A model generated the notes under the pieces. It was not told the DNA's origin, ran no database searches, and worked only from the letters and a program-made list of their open reading frames with translations. From Paenibacillus alkalitolerans (lineage in GTDB: Bacteria; Bacillota; Bacilli; Paenibacillales; YIM-B00363): a stretch of 64,000 nucleotides of DNA. The position numbers were made by a program, and so were the translations under genes. The stretch lies in the NCBI RefSeq assembly GCF_016482785.1, contig NZ_JAEMXM010000010.1:62001-126000 (forward strand), written 5' to 3'. Position 1 is the first letter of the stretch. Each line of letters starts with the position of its first letter. Shown one piece after another: positions 26,589-35,570 of the stretch.

Positions 26589-27473
26589 GTGCGGGGAATG
26601 GTGTTCCAATTGTTGTACGTGATTACGCTGGCGGTTATCGGTATTTGGATGATTGCAGTAATTCGCAAAGGAAGGCTGTCTTTTCATTCCATTGTGGCCG
26701 CGTACTCGATCGCCGTGTTCACCGCGGATATGTTCGAGGTATTGTTTAACCTGCTGCTGGGGCTTTACAAATTCCCTACACATTTGCACCTGAATCCTTC
26801 CGATGATAATGAACTTGGCATCATATTTGCAGATACGTTAATTCTGCCATTTACCCTCATAGTATTTGTCTATTACGCTTCCAAAAAAATTAACCCATGG
26901 AAAATATCGCTGCCGTTCGCCATCGGTTTTATCGTGTTAGAGTGGATTTTCTTGCAGTTCGGATATATGAAGTACATACACTGGAGCCTCGCCATTTCGG
27001 CAGCATTTTATGTGACCGGTTTTCGTATCGCCGCTTATCTGGCCCCCCGCATTGTAACTTACGGTCCGCCTGTTCCTTACCGTCTTCGATTGATGGCTTT
27101 CTCGCATACGTTCATCATGTGGGTCGGCGCGTTGTTCGCATCGCCGTTATTTAAGATGTATGAATACAGACCCGGCGTATTTAAAGAGCCGATGGCCGAC
27201 TGCCGGTTTACCGACCTGCTCACCGGAGACATCCTCGCTCTGCTTATTACCATCTTCATTCCGATGATACCTAAGAAAGCAAGGCCGATTGCATTCGCCG
27301 CAGTTGCTTGCATCGGAATATCCTTTGCTTTCCTCGCTCATTATCAAGGATGGTTGATCTATCACCGTTGGAATCATTTGTTAACGGCATTGCGATACAT
27401 CGTTCCGATCGCCTTGATCATGCTGTATGACCGGTGGGAATCGGCTTATAAGCGTGGCAAAACCAATATGTGA
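26589..27473 (+). CDS. Polytopic membrane protein of unknown function
   Basis: About 294 aa with eight or so membrane segments and no motif I recognise with confidence; the layout resembles CBO0543-type Bacillales membrane proteins. The start is uncertain: GTG 26589, ATG 26598 and GTG 26601 are all possible, and GGGGA precedes the last two closely. It is transcribed away from the GPH transporter with a 135-bp gap. It has no partner gene, since a repeat element follows. Confidence 0.7.
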   Translation: MRGMVFQLLYVITLAVIGIWMIAVIRKGRLSFHSIVAAYSIAVFTADMFEVLFNLLLGLYKFPTHLHLNPSDDNELGIIFADTLILPFTLIVFVYYASKKINPWKISLPFAIGFIVLEWIFLQFGYMKYIHWSLAISAAFYVTGFRIAAYLAPRIVTYGPPVPYRLRLMAFSHTFIMWVGALFASPLFKMYEYRPGVFKEPMADCRFTDLLTGDILALLITIFIPMIPKKARPIAFAAVACIGISFAFLAHYQGWLIYHRWNHLLTALRYIVPIALIMLYDRWESAYKRGKTNM

Positions 27474-27481
27474 TTCGAAAC

Positions 27482-27672
27482 TTAACGGAAATTCATGTAC
27501 TTAATTCCCATCTTATATGGTAGTTAGTATGACTTATGGGAAAATACTGTACTTAAAAGTAGCCGCAACATATGAATATCGCTCGAACGGTACCGATTAA
27601 GTACAAAAAATTCCATTAAGCTGTATGTCGTACCCACTGATTGATCAGGTTAAGTACACGAATTTCCGTTAT
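27482..27672. mobile_element. MITE-like element with 22-bp inverted ends
   Basis: Ends at 27483-27504 and 27650-27671 are inverted repeats matching at 21 of 22 positions (TAACGGAAATTC...GTACTTAA). Internal partial copies (TGTACTTAA near 27548; TTAAGTACAAAAAATTCC near 27597) give a repeated-end layout. No ORF lies inside the 190 bp. It looks like a non-autonomous or deleted transposable element. Confidence 0.65.
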
Positions 27673-27703
27673 CGATTTTCTTTTATCCCTCTACAATGTC
27701 AAG

Positions 27704-27747
27704 GATAAACGGCTTCGCCGTCCTCTTCGAGGTCGGCGCCGTTTACC
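27704..27747. other. Compact cloverleaf-like inverted repeats
   Basis: An outer stem AAACGGC / GCCGTTT (27707-27713, 27738-27744) encloses two small hairpins, GGCttcGCC and CCTCttcGAGG. No poly-T follows. It could be a structured RNA end or a cruciform; no function is assigned. Confidence 0.4.
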
Positions 27748-27798
27748 GTTGAAATATAAGCCAAGTATAGATGTGAAACTTATACTTTCTTATATGTC

Positions 27799-27820
27799 TA
27801 AAAAGACGCCTTACGGCGTC
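27799..27820 (-). terminator. Terminator of the ABC exporter operon
   Basis: On the minus strand GACGCC, GTAA, GGCGTC and five T residues, about 37 bp past the stop at 27857. A near-copy occurs at 49421-49444. Confidence 0.75.
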
Positions 27821-27856
27821 CTTCAATTTCGAGCGTATTGTTATTTTGCACCCCGA

Positions 27857-29650
27857 TCACACCATCGGCGAATTCGCCGCAGCGGTCTCAGCCGGACCTG
27901 CGGCCAAAGACGGCTTTTCCCCTTTTTGAAGCTGATACATCTTGTAATATCTGCCCTCAAGCGCCATCAGCCGGTCGTGGTTACCCCGCTCGACAATTTC
28001 TCCGCGGTGCAGCACAAGAATTTGGTCTGCGTCGCGAATGGTAGACAGTCTATGAGCTATGACGAACGTAGTCCGGCCTGCGCTGACGACTTTCAGCGCC
28101 TGTTGGATCAGTCCTTCCGTCTCGCTGTCGATGCTTGCCGTCGCTTCGTCCAAGATGAGTATGGACGGATCGAACGCCAACGCCCTGGCGAATGAAATCA
28201 ACTGCCTTTGGCCTGATGATAAAGTGCTTCCCCGCTCCACCACTTGCTCGTCGTAGCCGCCCGGCAGCTGCTCGACAAACGGTGCCGCACCGACGTCTCT
28301 AAGCGCGCTCTTTACCCGGTCCAGTGAAATATTTTCGTTATACAGGCTCACATTGAACTTGATGTCTCCGGCAAACAAGAACGGATCCTGCAGCACGATT
28401 CCCATATGTTTGCGCAGCGCTTGTTTGGACATCGTCGTAATGTCGCGCCCGTCAATCGTAATCTTTCCTTCACCCGGTTCGTAGAAGCCTAGCAGCAAGT
28501 TAATGATCGAGCTTTTGCCCGAGCCGGTATGGCCGACAAGCGCGACCGTCTCCCCTTTGCGGGCTTCGAAAGAAATGCCCTTCAACACGGTTTCTCCGGT
28601 TTTGTACGCAAACGACACGTTATCGAACTTCACAACGCCTTCCGGACGGCTTGCGTCATCCGTCTTTCCGACCTCGGCGCCATCCAAGTCCATAATCGCA
28701 AACACTTTGTCCGCGGAAACAAACGCTCGCTGAGCATTCGTCAACTGATCGAATATGCCGATAATCGGCTGGAAGATGCGTCCCAAATAATCGATGAAAG
28801 CATAGAACACCCCGAACGAAATGCCCGCCTCCGTCAGCGACCTGCTGCCAAAATACCAGACGACGAACGCCGTCACCAAGGCGCCGATCGTTCCCACAAT
28901 GTTCCGGGAAGACAACGAAAACACACGCAGCATCTTGATTTGATTTACATAACGGTCTTCATTCATCACTTCAAATTCGTCCTGCGTTACCTTCTCCCGG
29001 CGAAACGCTTGAATAATCGGCATCACGACGATCGATTCGTTAATCATCGCGTTCATGTCGCTAAGACGTGCCCGCATGATCGAAATGTAGATCTTTGAAT
29101 ATTTTAAATGGATAATCATGATAATCGCGAACAGCGGCGGAAGAAGCAGACAAAACAACGCGAGACGCACGTCCAAAATGAACAACGCAACGAAAATGCC
29201 CGTCAGCTGTATGAAGCTGACGACGAATGTCGCCATAAAGCTCATGAACAAGTCTCGGATCGCTTCCGTATCGTTCGCGATTCTCGACACGACCTGCCCG
29301 ATCGGCGTTTTGTCGAAATAGCGCAGCGGGATCCGGTGAATGTGAGCCATCAAATCCATTCGCATGTTCTTGATGATTTGCAGCGCCGTCGATTGCAGAA
29401 TGTACGATTGGGTAAAATTTCCGATACTGGCGGTAAGGAGAAGTCCCATATACAAGGCAAGCAGCCCGAACACCGCGGCCAAATCTTTCGTGTCTTCGGC
29501 CAGATGCTTGTCGATGATCGTCTTGGTAATGTACGGACCGGCAAGCTCGGCGCCGACCGATAAGCAAAGTATGAGAAGCGCGCCGATAATTTTTAATTTA
29601 TACGAAAGAGCGTACGAGAACAGTCTTCTCGCCGTGGATTGCTTGGGCAT
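27857..29650 (-). CDS. ABC exporter half-transporter with canonical ATP-hydrolysing Walker B
   Basis: 597 aa: six membrane segments (about 15-310) and a nucleotide-binding domain (about 345-575). Walker A is GHTGSGKSS, Walker B is ILILDEATAS with the catalytic Glu, the switch is IAHRLST, but the signature is LSSGQ rather than LSGGQ. It follows the other half-transporter gene by 32 bp with an AAGGAGGG site. The pair matches YheH/YheI (BmrCD)- or LmrCD-type heterodimeric multidrug exporters. Together they should form one competent and one degenerate ATP site. Confidence 0.92.
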   Translation of the reverse strand: MPKQSTARRLFSYALSYKLKIIGALLILCLSVGAELAGPYITKTIIDKHLAEDTKDLAAVFGLLALYMGLLLTASIGNFTQSYILQSTALQIIKNMRMDLMAHIHRIPLRYFDKTPIGQVVSRIANDTEAIRDLFMSFMATFVVSFIQLTGIFVALFILDVRLALFCLLLPPLFAIIMIIHLKYSKIYISIMRARLSDMNAMINESIVVMPIIQAFRREKVTQDEFEVMNEDRYVNQIKMLRVFSLSSRNIVGTIGALVTAFVVWYFGSRSLTEAGISFGVFYAFIDYLGRIFQPIIGIFDQLTNAQRAFVSADKVFAIMDLDGAEVGKTDDASRPEGVVKFDNVSFAYKTGETVLKGISFEARKGETVALVGHTGSGKSSIINLLLGFYEPGEGKITIDGRDITTMSKQALRKHMGIVLQDPFLFAGDIKFNVSLYNENISLDRVKSALRDVGAAPFVEQLPGGYDEQVVERGSTLSSGQRQLISFARALAFDPSILILDEATASIDSETEGLIQQALKVVSAGRTTFVIAHRLSTIRDADQILVLHRGEIVERGNHDRLMALEGRYYKMYQLQKGEKPSLAAGPAETAAANSPMV

Positions 29651-29682
29651 CCGAAGCCCTCCTTACTGGTTATGCATGATTA

Positions 29683-31425
29683 TTATTCTTCTAGGCTTGC
29701 TTCCATCTGTTGGCGTTCCCATTGCTCCTTGTACCAACCGCCAAGCATCATCAATTCTTCATGCTTTCCTTCCTCCACGGTTCGCCCTTCATCCAGCACG
29801 ATAATCCAATTGGCGTGGCTGACGGCGGAAAGGCGGTGCGTCGTAATCAAGGTCGTTTTGCCCGCGCGTTCCTTGCGTATATGATGAAGAATCCGGCTTT
29901 CCGTGCGGGCGTCCACCGCCGACAACGCATCGTCAAGCAGCAAAATCTCCGAATCGATCAGCAGCGCCCGGGCGATCGCCAGACGCTGCTTTTGGCCGCC
30001 GGACAGCATGACGCCGTTCTCGCCGACAATCGTGTCCAGCCCCTCCGGCATTTGTTGAATATCCTCCGCGAAAGAGGCCATCTCTGTCGCTCCCGAAATC
30101 TCGTCAAGTGTCGCATCAGGCTTACCGAGCGCGATATTGTCGCGAATCGATTTGGATAACAGCATATGCTCCTGCGGCACGTAAGCGATCCAACTTTTCA
30201 GCCGGTCCAAAGCAATTTTCTCGATTGGAACATCGGAGATGAACAGCTTCTCCGGTTCCACCGGGTACTGGCGAAGCAGCTGCTTCAGCAGCGTGCTCTT
30301 CCCGCTCCCGGTTTTTCCTACTATGCCCAAAGTCTCGCCGCGTTTCAACCGAAATGAAATGTTGTCAAGACTGGGATGGTTGGAGGACGGATATGTGAAA
30401 GATAACCTTCTCATTTCAATGCTGGCCGGCACTTCGACCGCTATCGGGTTCTCCGTATCCCGCACGTCGGCTTTCTCAGTGAACGCGGTTTCAAGACGGT
30501 CCGCCGAGGCGCTTCCGCGCTGAAGCACGTTAATGAACTCGCCGAAGGAAATCATCGGCCAGATCAGCATTCCCAGATAAATATTGAAAGAAATCAACTG
30601 ACCCAGCGTAATTTCCCCTTCAAATACAAGGTAAGAACCGTAGCCGATCCCTATCGTGTAGCTCAATCCGACGATCAGCGAGATGACCGGCTGGAACAAT
30701 GCGTTCATAACGGCTACTTGTTTATTCCTGTTCATCACATCGGAAGTCACCCGATCAAACGCGGACAGATCGTTGTCTTCCTGAACATAGGAACGTATGA
30801 CGCGAATTCCGGAAATCGACTCGAGAGCATGGTCGTTCATCTTGCCGAAGGATGCTTGCGCATCAAGAAACCGGGTCCTGACTTGTTTGCCCAGCTTGTT
30901 GATGGCTATGGCTAAGAAAGGCATCGGGATGAGAGCCGCAAGCATCAATTTAACGCTTATAAAGGAGATCATCATGACGACAACGACGGAAGCTCCGACA
31001 AGCGTGTGAACCAAAGTCATTACGCCGTATCCGGCCGTTTGTCCGATCGCGAGAATGTCGTTGGTCGCAAGCGCCATCAGCTGCCCTGTGCTGTTGCGCT
31101 GAAAAAAGCCCGGAGTCATCTTCGTCAGATGCGCCAGCAGCCGTCCTCTGAGCAGCTTCTCCAGCAAAGACGAACTCCCGAACAACGTCGTAATCCATAC
31201 ATAAACCATTACATATGTAAGAAGAGCAAGGACAATGAGTAAAAGAACCGTCTGGGTTAACGCCGAGGTAGTCAAATTATTGCCGCGGATTAAATCGACG
31301 GTATTTCCTACCATCTTGGGCGGTATGGTCGAAATCAAACTGACGGTCGCCATCAATCCGACGGCAAGCGCATAACGGCCCCACTTCCATTTAAAAAACC
31401 ACTGAAGCCGAGTCACAAAAGACAA
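29683..31425 (-). CDS. ABC exporter half-transporter with degenerate Walker B
   Basis: 580 aa from a TTG at 31425 after GAGGTGG; the open frame extends to 31572 but the -10 promoter lies inside that extension. Six membrane segments, then an ATP-binding domain with Walker A GKTGSGKST and signature LSGGQ, but Walker B ILLLDDALSA has Asp where the catalytic Glu belongs. Length and order agree with Bacillus YheI. It is co-transcribed with the partner half-transporter. Drug or lipid export is likely; the substrate is unknown. Confidence 0.92.
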   Translation of the reverse strand: MSFVTRLQWFFKWKWGRYALAVGLMATVSLISTIPPKMVGNTVDLIRGNNLTTSALTQTVLLLIVLALLTYVMVYVWITTLFGSSSLLEKLLRGRLLAHLTKMTPGFFQRNSTGQLMALATNDILAIGQTAGYGVMTLVHTLVGASVVVVMMISFISVKLMLAALIPMPFLAIAINKLGKQVRTRFLDAQASFGKMNDHALESISGIRVIRSYVQEDNDLSAFDRVTSDVMNRNKQVAVMNALFQPVISLIVGLSYTIGIGYGSYLVFEGEITLGQLISFNIYLGMLIWPMISFGEFINVLQRGSASADRLETAFTEKADVRDTENPIAVEVPASIEMRRLSFTYPSSNHPSLDNISFRLKRGETLGIVGKTGSGKSTLLKQLLRQYPVEPEKLFISDVPIEKIALDRLKSWIAYVPQEHMLLSKSIRDNIALGKPDATLDEISGATEMASFAEDIQQMPEGLDTIVGENGVMLSGGQKQRLAIARALLIDSEILLLDDALSAVDARTESRILHHIRKERAGKTTLITTHRLSAVSHANWIIVLDEGRTVEEGKHEELMMLGGWYKEQWERQQMEASLEE

Positions 31426-31467
31426 GTTCTTCCACCTCTTCCGGTTTGCGATGTGCACACGAACACC

Positions 31468-31473
31468 ATTATA
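31468..31473 (-). promoter_or_regulatory. Extended -10 promoter of the ABC exporter operon
   Basis: TATAAT on the minus strand is preceded by TGC, an extended -10. The -35 is weak (TTCCAA at 17 bp). The leader of about 35 nt leads to the TTG start at 31425, which supports that start over the longer frame. Confidence 0.55.
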
Positions 31474-31597
31474 GCAAACAAATGTTCTTGTTGGAAGTTG
31501 TTTCCTCAAAATATTCGGCGGTGATTGTACAATTAACCCAGGGTTCAATCTATAATGAAAGAAATATTTCATTTTCAGACTTCAAAGGAGCAACGGT

Positions 31598-32593
31598 ATG
31601 TCAAATCGCAAATGGACATTCTCGATTGTCCTGCTTTTCCTGCTGTTCGCTTGGCTGCTGCTGCAGTTTACCGGCTCCGTTCTGCAGATCCGCAAGCTTG
31701 TCGTGCCTTTGCAGGCGGAATCTGCAGCCGGCGCCGATACGGCACATATCGTATTGATTTCCCAGGAGCTTGACAATCCTTTCTGGCGATTTATCGAGCA
31801 AGGAGCCCGCGAGGCGGCAGCCGGCTTCGGCATGGAGCTCGAATATACCGGTCCTGCCCGAATAAATCCGGCAGAGCAGATCAAGAATCTTGATAAAGCA
31901 ATCGCGGCTAAAGCCGATGCCATAATAGTCCAAGGAATTAACGATCCGGAGTACCGGCGGTTAATCGATAAGGCAGCCGGATTGGGCATCCCCGTCGTCA
32001 CGGTGGATACGGACGAACCGGACTCCCGGCGGCTGGCCTATGTCGGAACGGACAACCTCGGCGCGGGGAGGCAAATGGGCGAGCTTGTGGCGGAAGCCTC
32101 CGGAAAGCAAGGAAGCATCGGGGTGCTGATCAGTCATGAAAAGGCCGAAAACCAACGGTTGCGGCTCGACGGCTTCCGCTCGGTCATTGACCGCTACCCC
32201 GGCCTAGAAATCGTTGAAGCGGCATCTTCTGACATTTCACGGCTTCAGGCGGCGCAGCGGGCGCAAAACATGCTGTCGCGGCACCCGCAGATTCAATATA
32301 TGGTCGGCTTCAGCTCGTTGGACGGTCTCGGCATTATCGAAGCGGCGCAGCGGGTTCGGCCGGCCGGGGTCCGAATCTTCGGCTTTGATGACTTGCCGGA
32401 AACGGTGAAAGCCGTTCAAGCGTGCCGGATCGAAGCGACGATCGTGCAGCGGCCCGTGGAAATGGGATTTAAAGCGGTTCAACTGCTAAACGGGTACTTT
32501 CAAGGGGAAACACCCCGTAACGTAACCTTTACCGAATCATACGTACTAAAGGCCGGCTCGCCGGACGCCGGGGCCGGAGGCGATTGCCGATGA
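31598..32593 (+). CDS. Membrane-anchored periplasmic-binding-protein-like sugar sensor
   Basis: 331 aa. An uncleaved N-terminal membrane anchor (about 6-28, no lipobox Cys) is followed by a type I binding-protein domain (RbsB/LacI fold: VLISQELDNPFWRFIEQGA, AIIVQGINDPEYRRLIDKA, GIPVVTVDTD, FGFDDLPE). The stop overlaps the kinase start as ATGA, and no permease genes follow. It therefore likely senses an extracellular sugar and signals to the neighbouring YesM-type kinase instead of feeding an ABC importer. Confidence 0.88.
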   Translation: MSNRKWTFSIVLLFLLFAWLLLQFTGSVLQIRKLVVPLQAESAAGADTAHIVLISQELDNPFWRFIEQGAREAAAGFGMELEYTGPARINPAEQIKNLDKAIAAKADAIIVQGINDPEYRRLIDKAAGLGIPVVTVDTDEPDSRRLAYVGTDNLGAGRQMGELVAEASGKQGSIGVLISHEKAENQRLRLDGFRSVIDRYPGLEIVEAASSDISRLQAAQRAQNMLSRHPQIQYMVGFSSLDGLGIIEAAQRVRPAGVRIFGFDDLPETVKAVQACRIEATIVQRPVEMGFKAVQLLNGYFQGETPRNVTFTESYVLKAGSPDAGAGGDCR

Positions 32594-34038
32594 CCATTCG
32601 AACGAAGCTGTTGATCTTTATTCCTCTCCTTGTCGTACTCGCGAACACGGTCGCATATTTCGTGTTTCAAAGCGGGAAAATCGTTCAGACTACCTATGAC
32701 GAAATGATGGAGCGCATTTTGCTGATCGAGCAGTCAGCCGAAAAGGCGGAAAGCAATCTGAGAATGCTCTACGCTTATTTGCTCAACCCGGCGGCCGCCG
32801 CCGACGGGATGGACGCGGCCGGGGACGAGTTGGCACGGCTGCGCGACCGCATAAAGGAAGGCGCCGGGCCGGCCTACTCTTCCGAATCGTTCACTCCGCA
32901 AGGCTACGCCAATTTGCTGACAACATTGCTGGAGTATAAGCGGTCCGCCGTATCCGCAGCGGAGGCACGGGATTTTCAATCCGCCTTCGAGCATTATATA
33001 GAAGCCGAGAAAACAGTCGGCTATGTTCGTGAAGAAGGACAGCGGATGGTCGATGCCGAGCTCACGTTTTACCGCCCGATCATTGAAAGCGTTAGAGCCG
33101 AGACGGAGCGCATGAACCGGCTCGGCGCAGCACTGTTCGGCATGAACGCGCTTATGGGAGCTCTTCTTGCGGTTTGGATTTCGCGCAGTATAACCGGTCC
33201 GGTCGGAAGGCTTGTTGGCGTGGCGAAACAAATCGCCAGAGGAAATCTCCGCATCGGCCCGCTGCCGCAAACGGAGGATGAGCTCGGCATACTGTCGCAA
33301 GCGATCCGGCAAATGTCCGCCGATCTAAGCATATTGATCGAGAAGGATAAGGAAAGTCTCGAAATGCAGCGTCTTGTGAAGGAACTGGAGCTTCAGGCAT
33401 TACAAAGCCAAATTAACCCTCATTTTCTTTTCAACACGTTAAATGTACTCTCGAAGATGGCTCTCCTGGAAGGAGCGGAGAAGACAAGCGATCTTATTAT
33501 CTCGATGTCCAATCTGCTGCGTTACAGCCTCCGCAAGCTGGACAAGCCGGTCACTTTGCAGGAGGAGCTCGCGCACGTCAAGGAATATGCCGCCATCCAG
33601 CAGGCCCGCTTTCGCGACCGCATCACATTTGAGCTTCAAATTGATGCTCCCCTGCAGGTGGAAATACCGGCGTTAACCCTTCAGCCCCTCGTCGAGAACG
33701 CATTTCTGCACGGCGTTGCCGGCATGGAGAGCGGAGCCGTCATTCGACTCAGCATATCGGGCGGAGCGGACGGCGTGCTTATCGCCCTTTCGGACAATGG
33801 AGCCGGCATGACGGAAGAGACCAGGCTCTCCATGCTCCGGCTGGAAGCCGAACCGGACGGCATGCGGTCGACGGGGATCGGAACCCGCAACGTATTCAAG
33901 CGGCTGCAGCTTTTCTATGGAAGGGACGATCTTGTCGAGATCGACAGCAGTCCCGGAAAAGGCACGAAGGTCGTGATTCGGATTCCCGTTGGAAAGGACG
34001 GTGAGCATAAAGATGTACCGGCTGTTGATCGCGGATGA
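32590..34038 (+). CDS. YesM-type sensor histidine kinase
   Basis: 482 aa from ATG 32590, which overlaps the previous stop and follows GGAGGCG. Membrane segments near 10-30 and 180-200 bracket an extracellular helical region; a HAMP domain (about 200-255) follows. The His_kinase core has the phospho-His in LQSQINPHFLFNTL, the N box LQPLVENAF, and glycine boxes DNGAGM and GIGTRNV. Together with the binding protein before it and the AraC-type regulator after it, this is a three-part sugar-sensing system. Confidence 0.95.
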   Translation: MTIRTKLLIFIPLLVVLANTVAYFVFQSGKIVQTTYDEMMERILLIEQSAEKAESNLRMLYAYLLNPAAAADGMDAAGDELARLRDRIKEGAGPAYSSESFTPQGYANLLTTLLEYKRSAVSAAEARDFQSAFEHYIEAEKTVGYVREEGQRMVDAELTFYRPIIESVRAETERMNRLGAALFGMNALMGALLAVWISRSITGPVGRLVGVAKQIARGNLRIGPLPQTEDELGILSQAIRQMSADLSILIEKDKESLEMQRLVKELELQALQSQINPHFLFNTLNVLSKMALLEGAEKTSDLIISMSNLLRYSLRKLDKPVTLQEELAHVKEYAAIQQARFRDRITFELQIDAPLQVEIPALTLQPLVENAFLHGVAGMESGAVIRLSISGGADGVLIALSDNGAGMTEETRLSMLRLEAEPDGMRSTGIGTRNVFKRLQLFYGRDDLVEIDSSPGKGTKVVIRIPVGKDGEHKDVPAVDRG

Positions 34039-35347
34039 CGAGCCGCTGGAATTGGAAGGTTTGGAATGGATCGTGAAACACGCTATGCCGGATACGTTCC
34101 AAATTATTCAAGCCGCTAACGGCCGAACGGCAATTGAACTCGCGGAAGAGCATCGTCCGCATATCGCCGTCATGGACATCAACATGCCCGGCATTAGCGG
34201 CTTGGAGGCACTGCGTGACATGAAACGGCGGCTCCCGGACACCAGATTCGTATTGGTTACCGCATACGATTATTTCGCATACGCTCAGGAGGCGCTGTCG
34301 CTCGGCGTCAAAGAATATATATTGAAGCCCGCAAAGAAGGAACAGATTGTCGGTACGCTGAAGCGGCTGGTAGAGGAAATCGAGCGGGAGAAACGGGCAA
34401 GGGCCGAGGAGCTTGACCTGCGGAATAAAGTGTCCCAACTGATTCCTCTTGCGGAGAATGAGCTGGCATTAATGCTCATGGTTGACCAAACGGTTGATGC
34501 CGACGCGGAGCAGCTTTCCGAATGGCTGTTGTTTCCCCTCGATCATGGGTGCGCGATAGTGATGGCTTTTACCGAGGAGGTCTATCCGCAGGACAAAAAG
34601 AAGATTTACGACCGTCTTCGCAGCTTTGTCAAAACGCATGGTCCCGCCTCCATCATCAGTTCGTTGATCGACAGCCATATCGCCGTCTTTTTGCGGAAAC
34701 CGTCATCCCTGAACGACAGCGGCTGGCGGCAGGAAACGAAGAGGTTGGCCCATCGGCTTAACGAGCTTGCCCGGCAGCAGCTCGGACTGCGGTTATCCGT
34801 CGGAATCGGTTCCCCGGGCAGCGGAACGGAAGGACTGCACAAATCGTACTTTGAGGCTGTTTTTGCCTCCACCTGCTCGTCGCCGGAAAATAATATCTAC
34901 AGTTTCGAAGAGCTCAAGAAAGGCGATATCCCTGTAAACTCTTCGCATAACGGCAAACCGGAGAACGAAGGCGCGCAGCAGTCTTACGTCGTTTCCGCTT
35001 TGCACCGGATTCGCGAGCAGCGCGAGCAGCAAACGTTGACCGCTCTTGACCGGGCAAAAAACTATATTCAGCAGCGGTTCACAGAGGACATATCGCTCGA
35101 AGAGGTGGCCGAATACGTCCATTTGAACCCCCATTATCTCAGCAAAATTTTCAAACAGCAGTTCGGTGAGACCTTTATCGATTTCGTAACACGCTTACGG
35201 ATCGAAAAAGCCATTTCACTCATGAGTACAGGGCAGATGAGTCTCAAAGAAGTATGCTTCGAGGCAGGCTACAAGGATCCCAACTATTTCAGCCGTGTCT
35301 TCAAAAAAATTACCGGAGTTACACCAACGGAATACAGAAATCAGTAG
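34013..35347 (+). CDS. YesN-type response regulator with AraC DNA-binding domain
   Basis: 444 aa from ATG 34013, behind GGTGAG and overlapping the kinase gene by 26 bp. The receiver domain starts MYRLLIADDEP, with phospho-Asp in VMDINMPG. The central region has little recognisable similarity. The C-terminal AraC domain has two helix-turn-helix motifs (ISLEEVAEYVHLNPHYLSKI, LKEVCFEAGYKDPNYFSRVF). A terminator follows, then the sugar porter gene, which is the most likely target. Confidence 0.95.
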   Translation: MYRLLIADDEPLELEGLEWIVKHAMPDTFQIIQAANGRTAIELAEEHRPHIAVMDINMPGISGLEALRDMKRRLPDTRFVLVTAYDYFAYAQEALSLGVKEYILKPAKKEQIVGTLKRLVEEIEREKRARAEELDLRNKVSQLIPLAENELALMLMVDQTVDADAEQLSEWLLFPLDHGCAIVMAFTEEVYPQDKKKIYDRLRSFVKTHGPASIISSLIDSHIAVFLRKPSSLNDSGWRQETKRLAHRLNELARQQLGLRLSVGIGSPGSGTEGLHKSYFEAVFASTCSSPENNIYSFEELKKGDIPVNSSHNGKPENEGAQQSYVVSALHRIREQREQQTLTALDRAKNYIQQRFTEDISLEEVAEYVHLNPHYLSKIFKQQFGETFIDFVTRLRIEKAISLMSTGQMSLKEVCFEAGYKDPNYFSRVFKKITGVTPTEYRNQ

Positions 35348-35351
35348 TTCT

Positions 35352-35382
35352 CCATGCCGGGCGGCCCGGCATGGATTTTTTT
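35352..35382 (+). terminator. Terminator after the sensor operon
   Basis: CCATGCCGGG / CCCGGCATGG forms a 10-bp stem followed by A and seven T residues. Confidence 0.9.
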
Positions 35383-35508
35383 GTGCACGCGGAACAAAAA
35401 AATGCTATTGCAGGAGCGATTCCCGTCTGCCGAACCGTTCAGGACAATATAGTGCGGGAAATAGCCGGATTAATGAAGACGATTGCAGCTTAAGCGCCCG
35501 GGCCCCGA

Positions 35509-35517
35509 TGATATAAT
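35509..35517 (+). promoter_or_regulatory. Extended -10 promoter of the sugar porter gene
   Basis: TGATATAAT is an extended -10 with no good -35, as expected for an activator-dependent promoter. Just downstream AGACCGGTCT (about 35535-35544) is a perfect palindrome that also contains a repeated ACCGG. Confidence 0.55.
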
Positions 35518-35570
35518 CCAACATGAGAACCGGCAGACCGGTCTGAAGTGAAGGAAGGGAGACTTGAACA

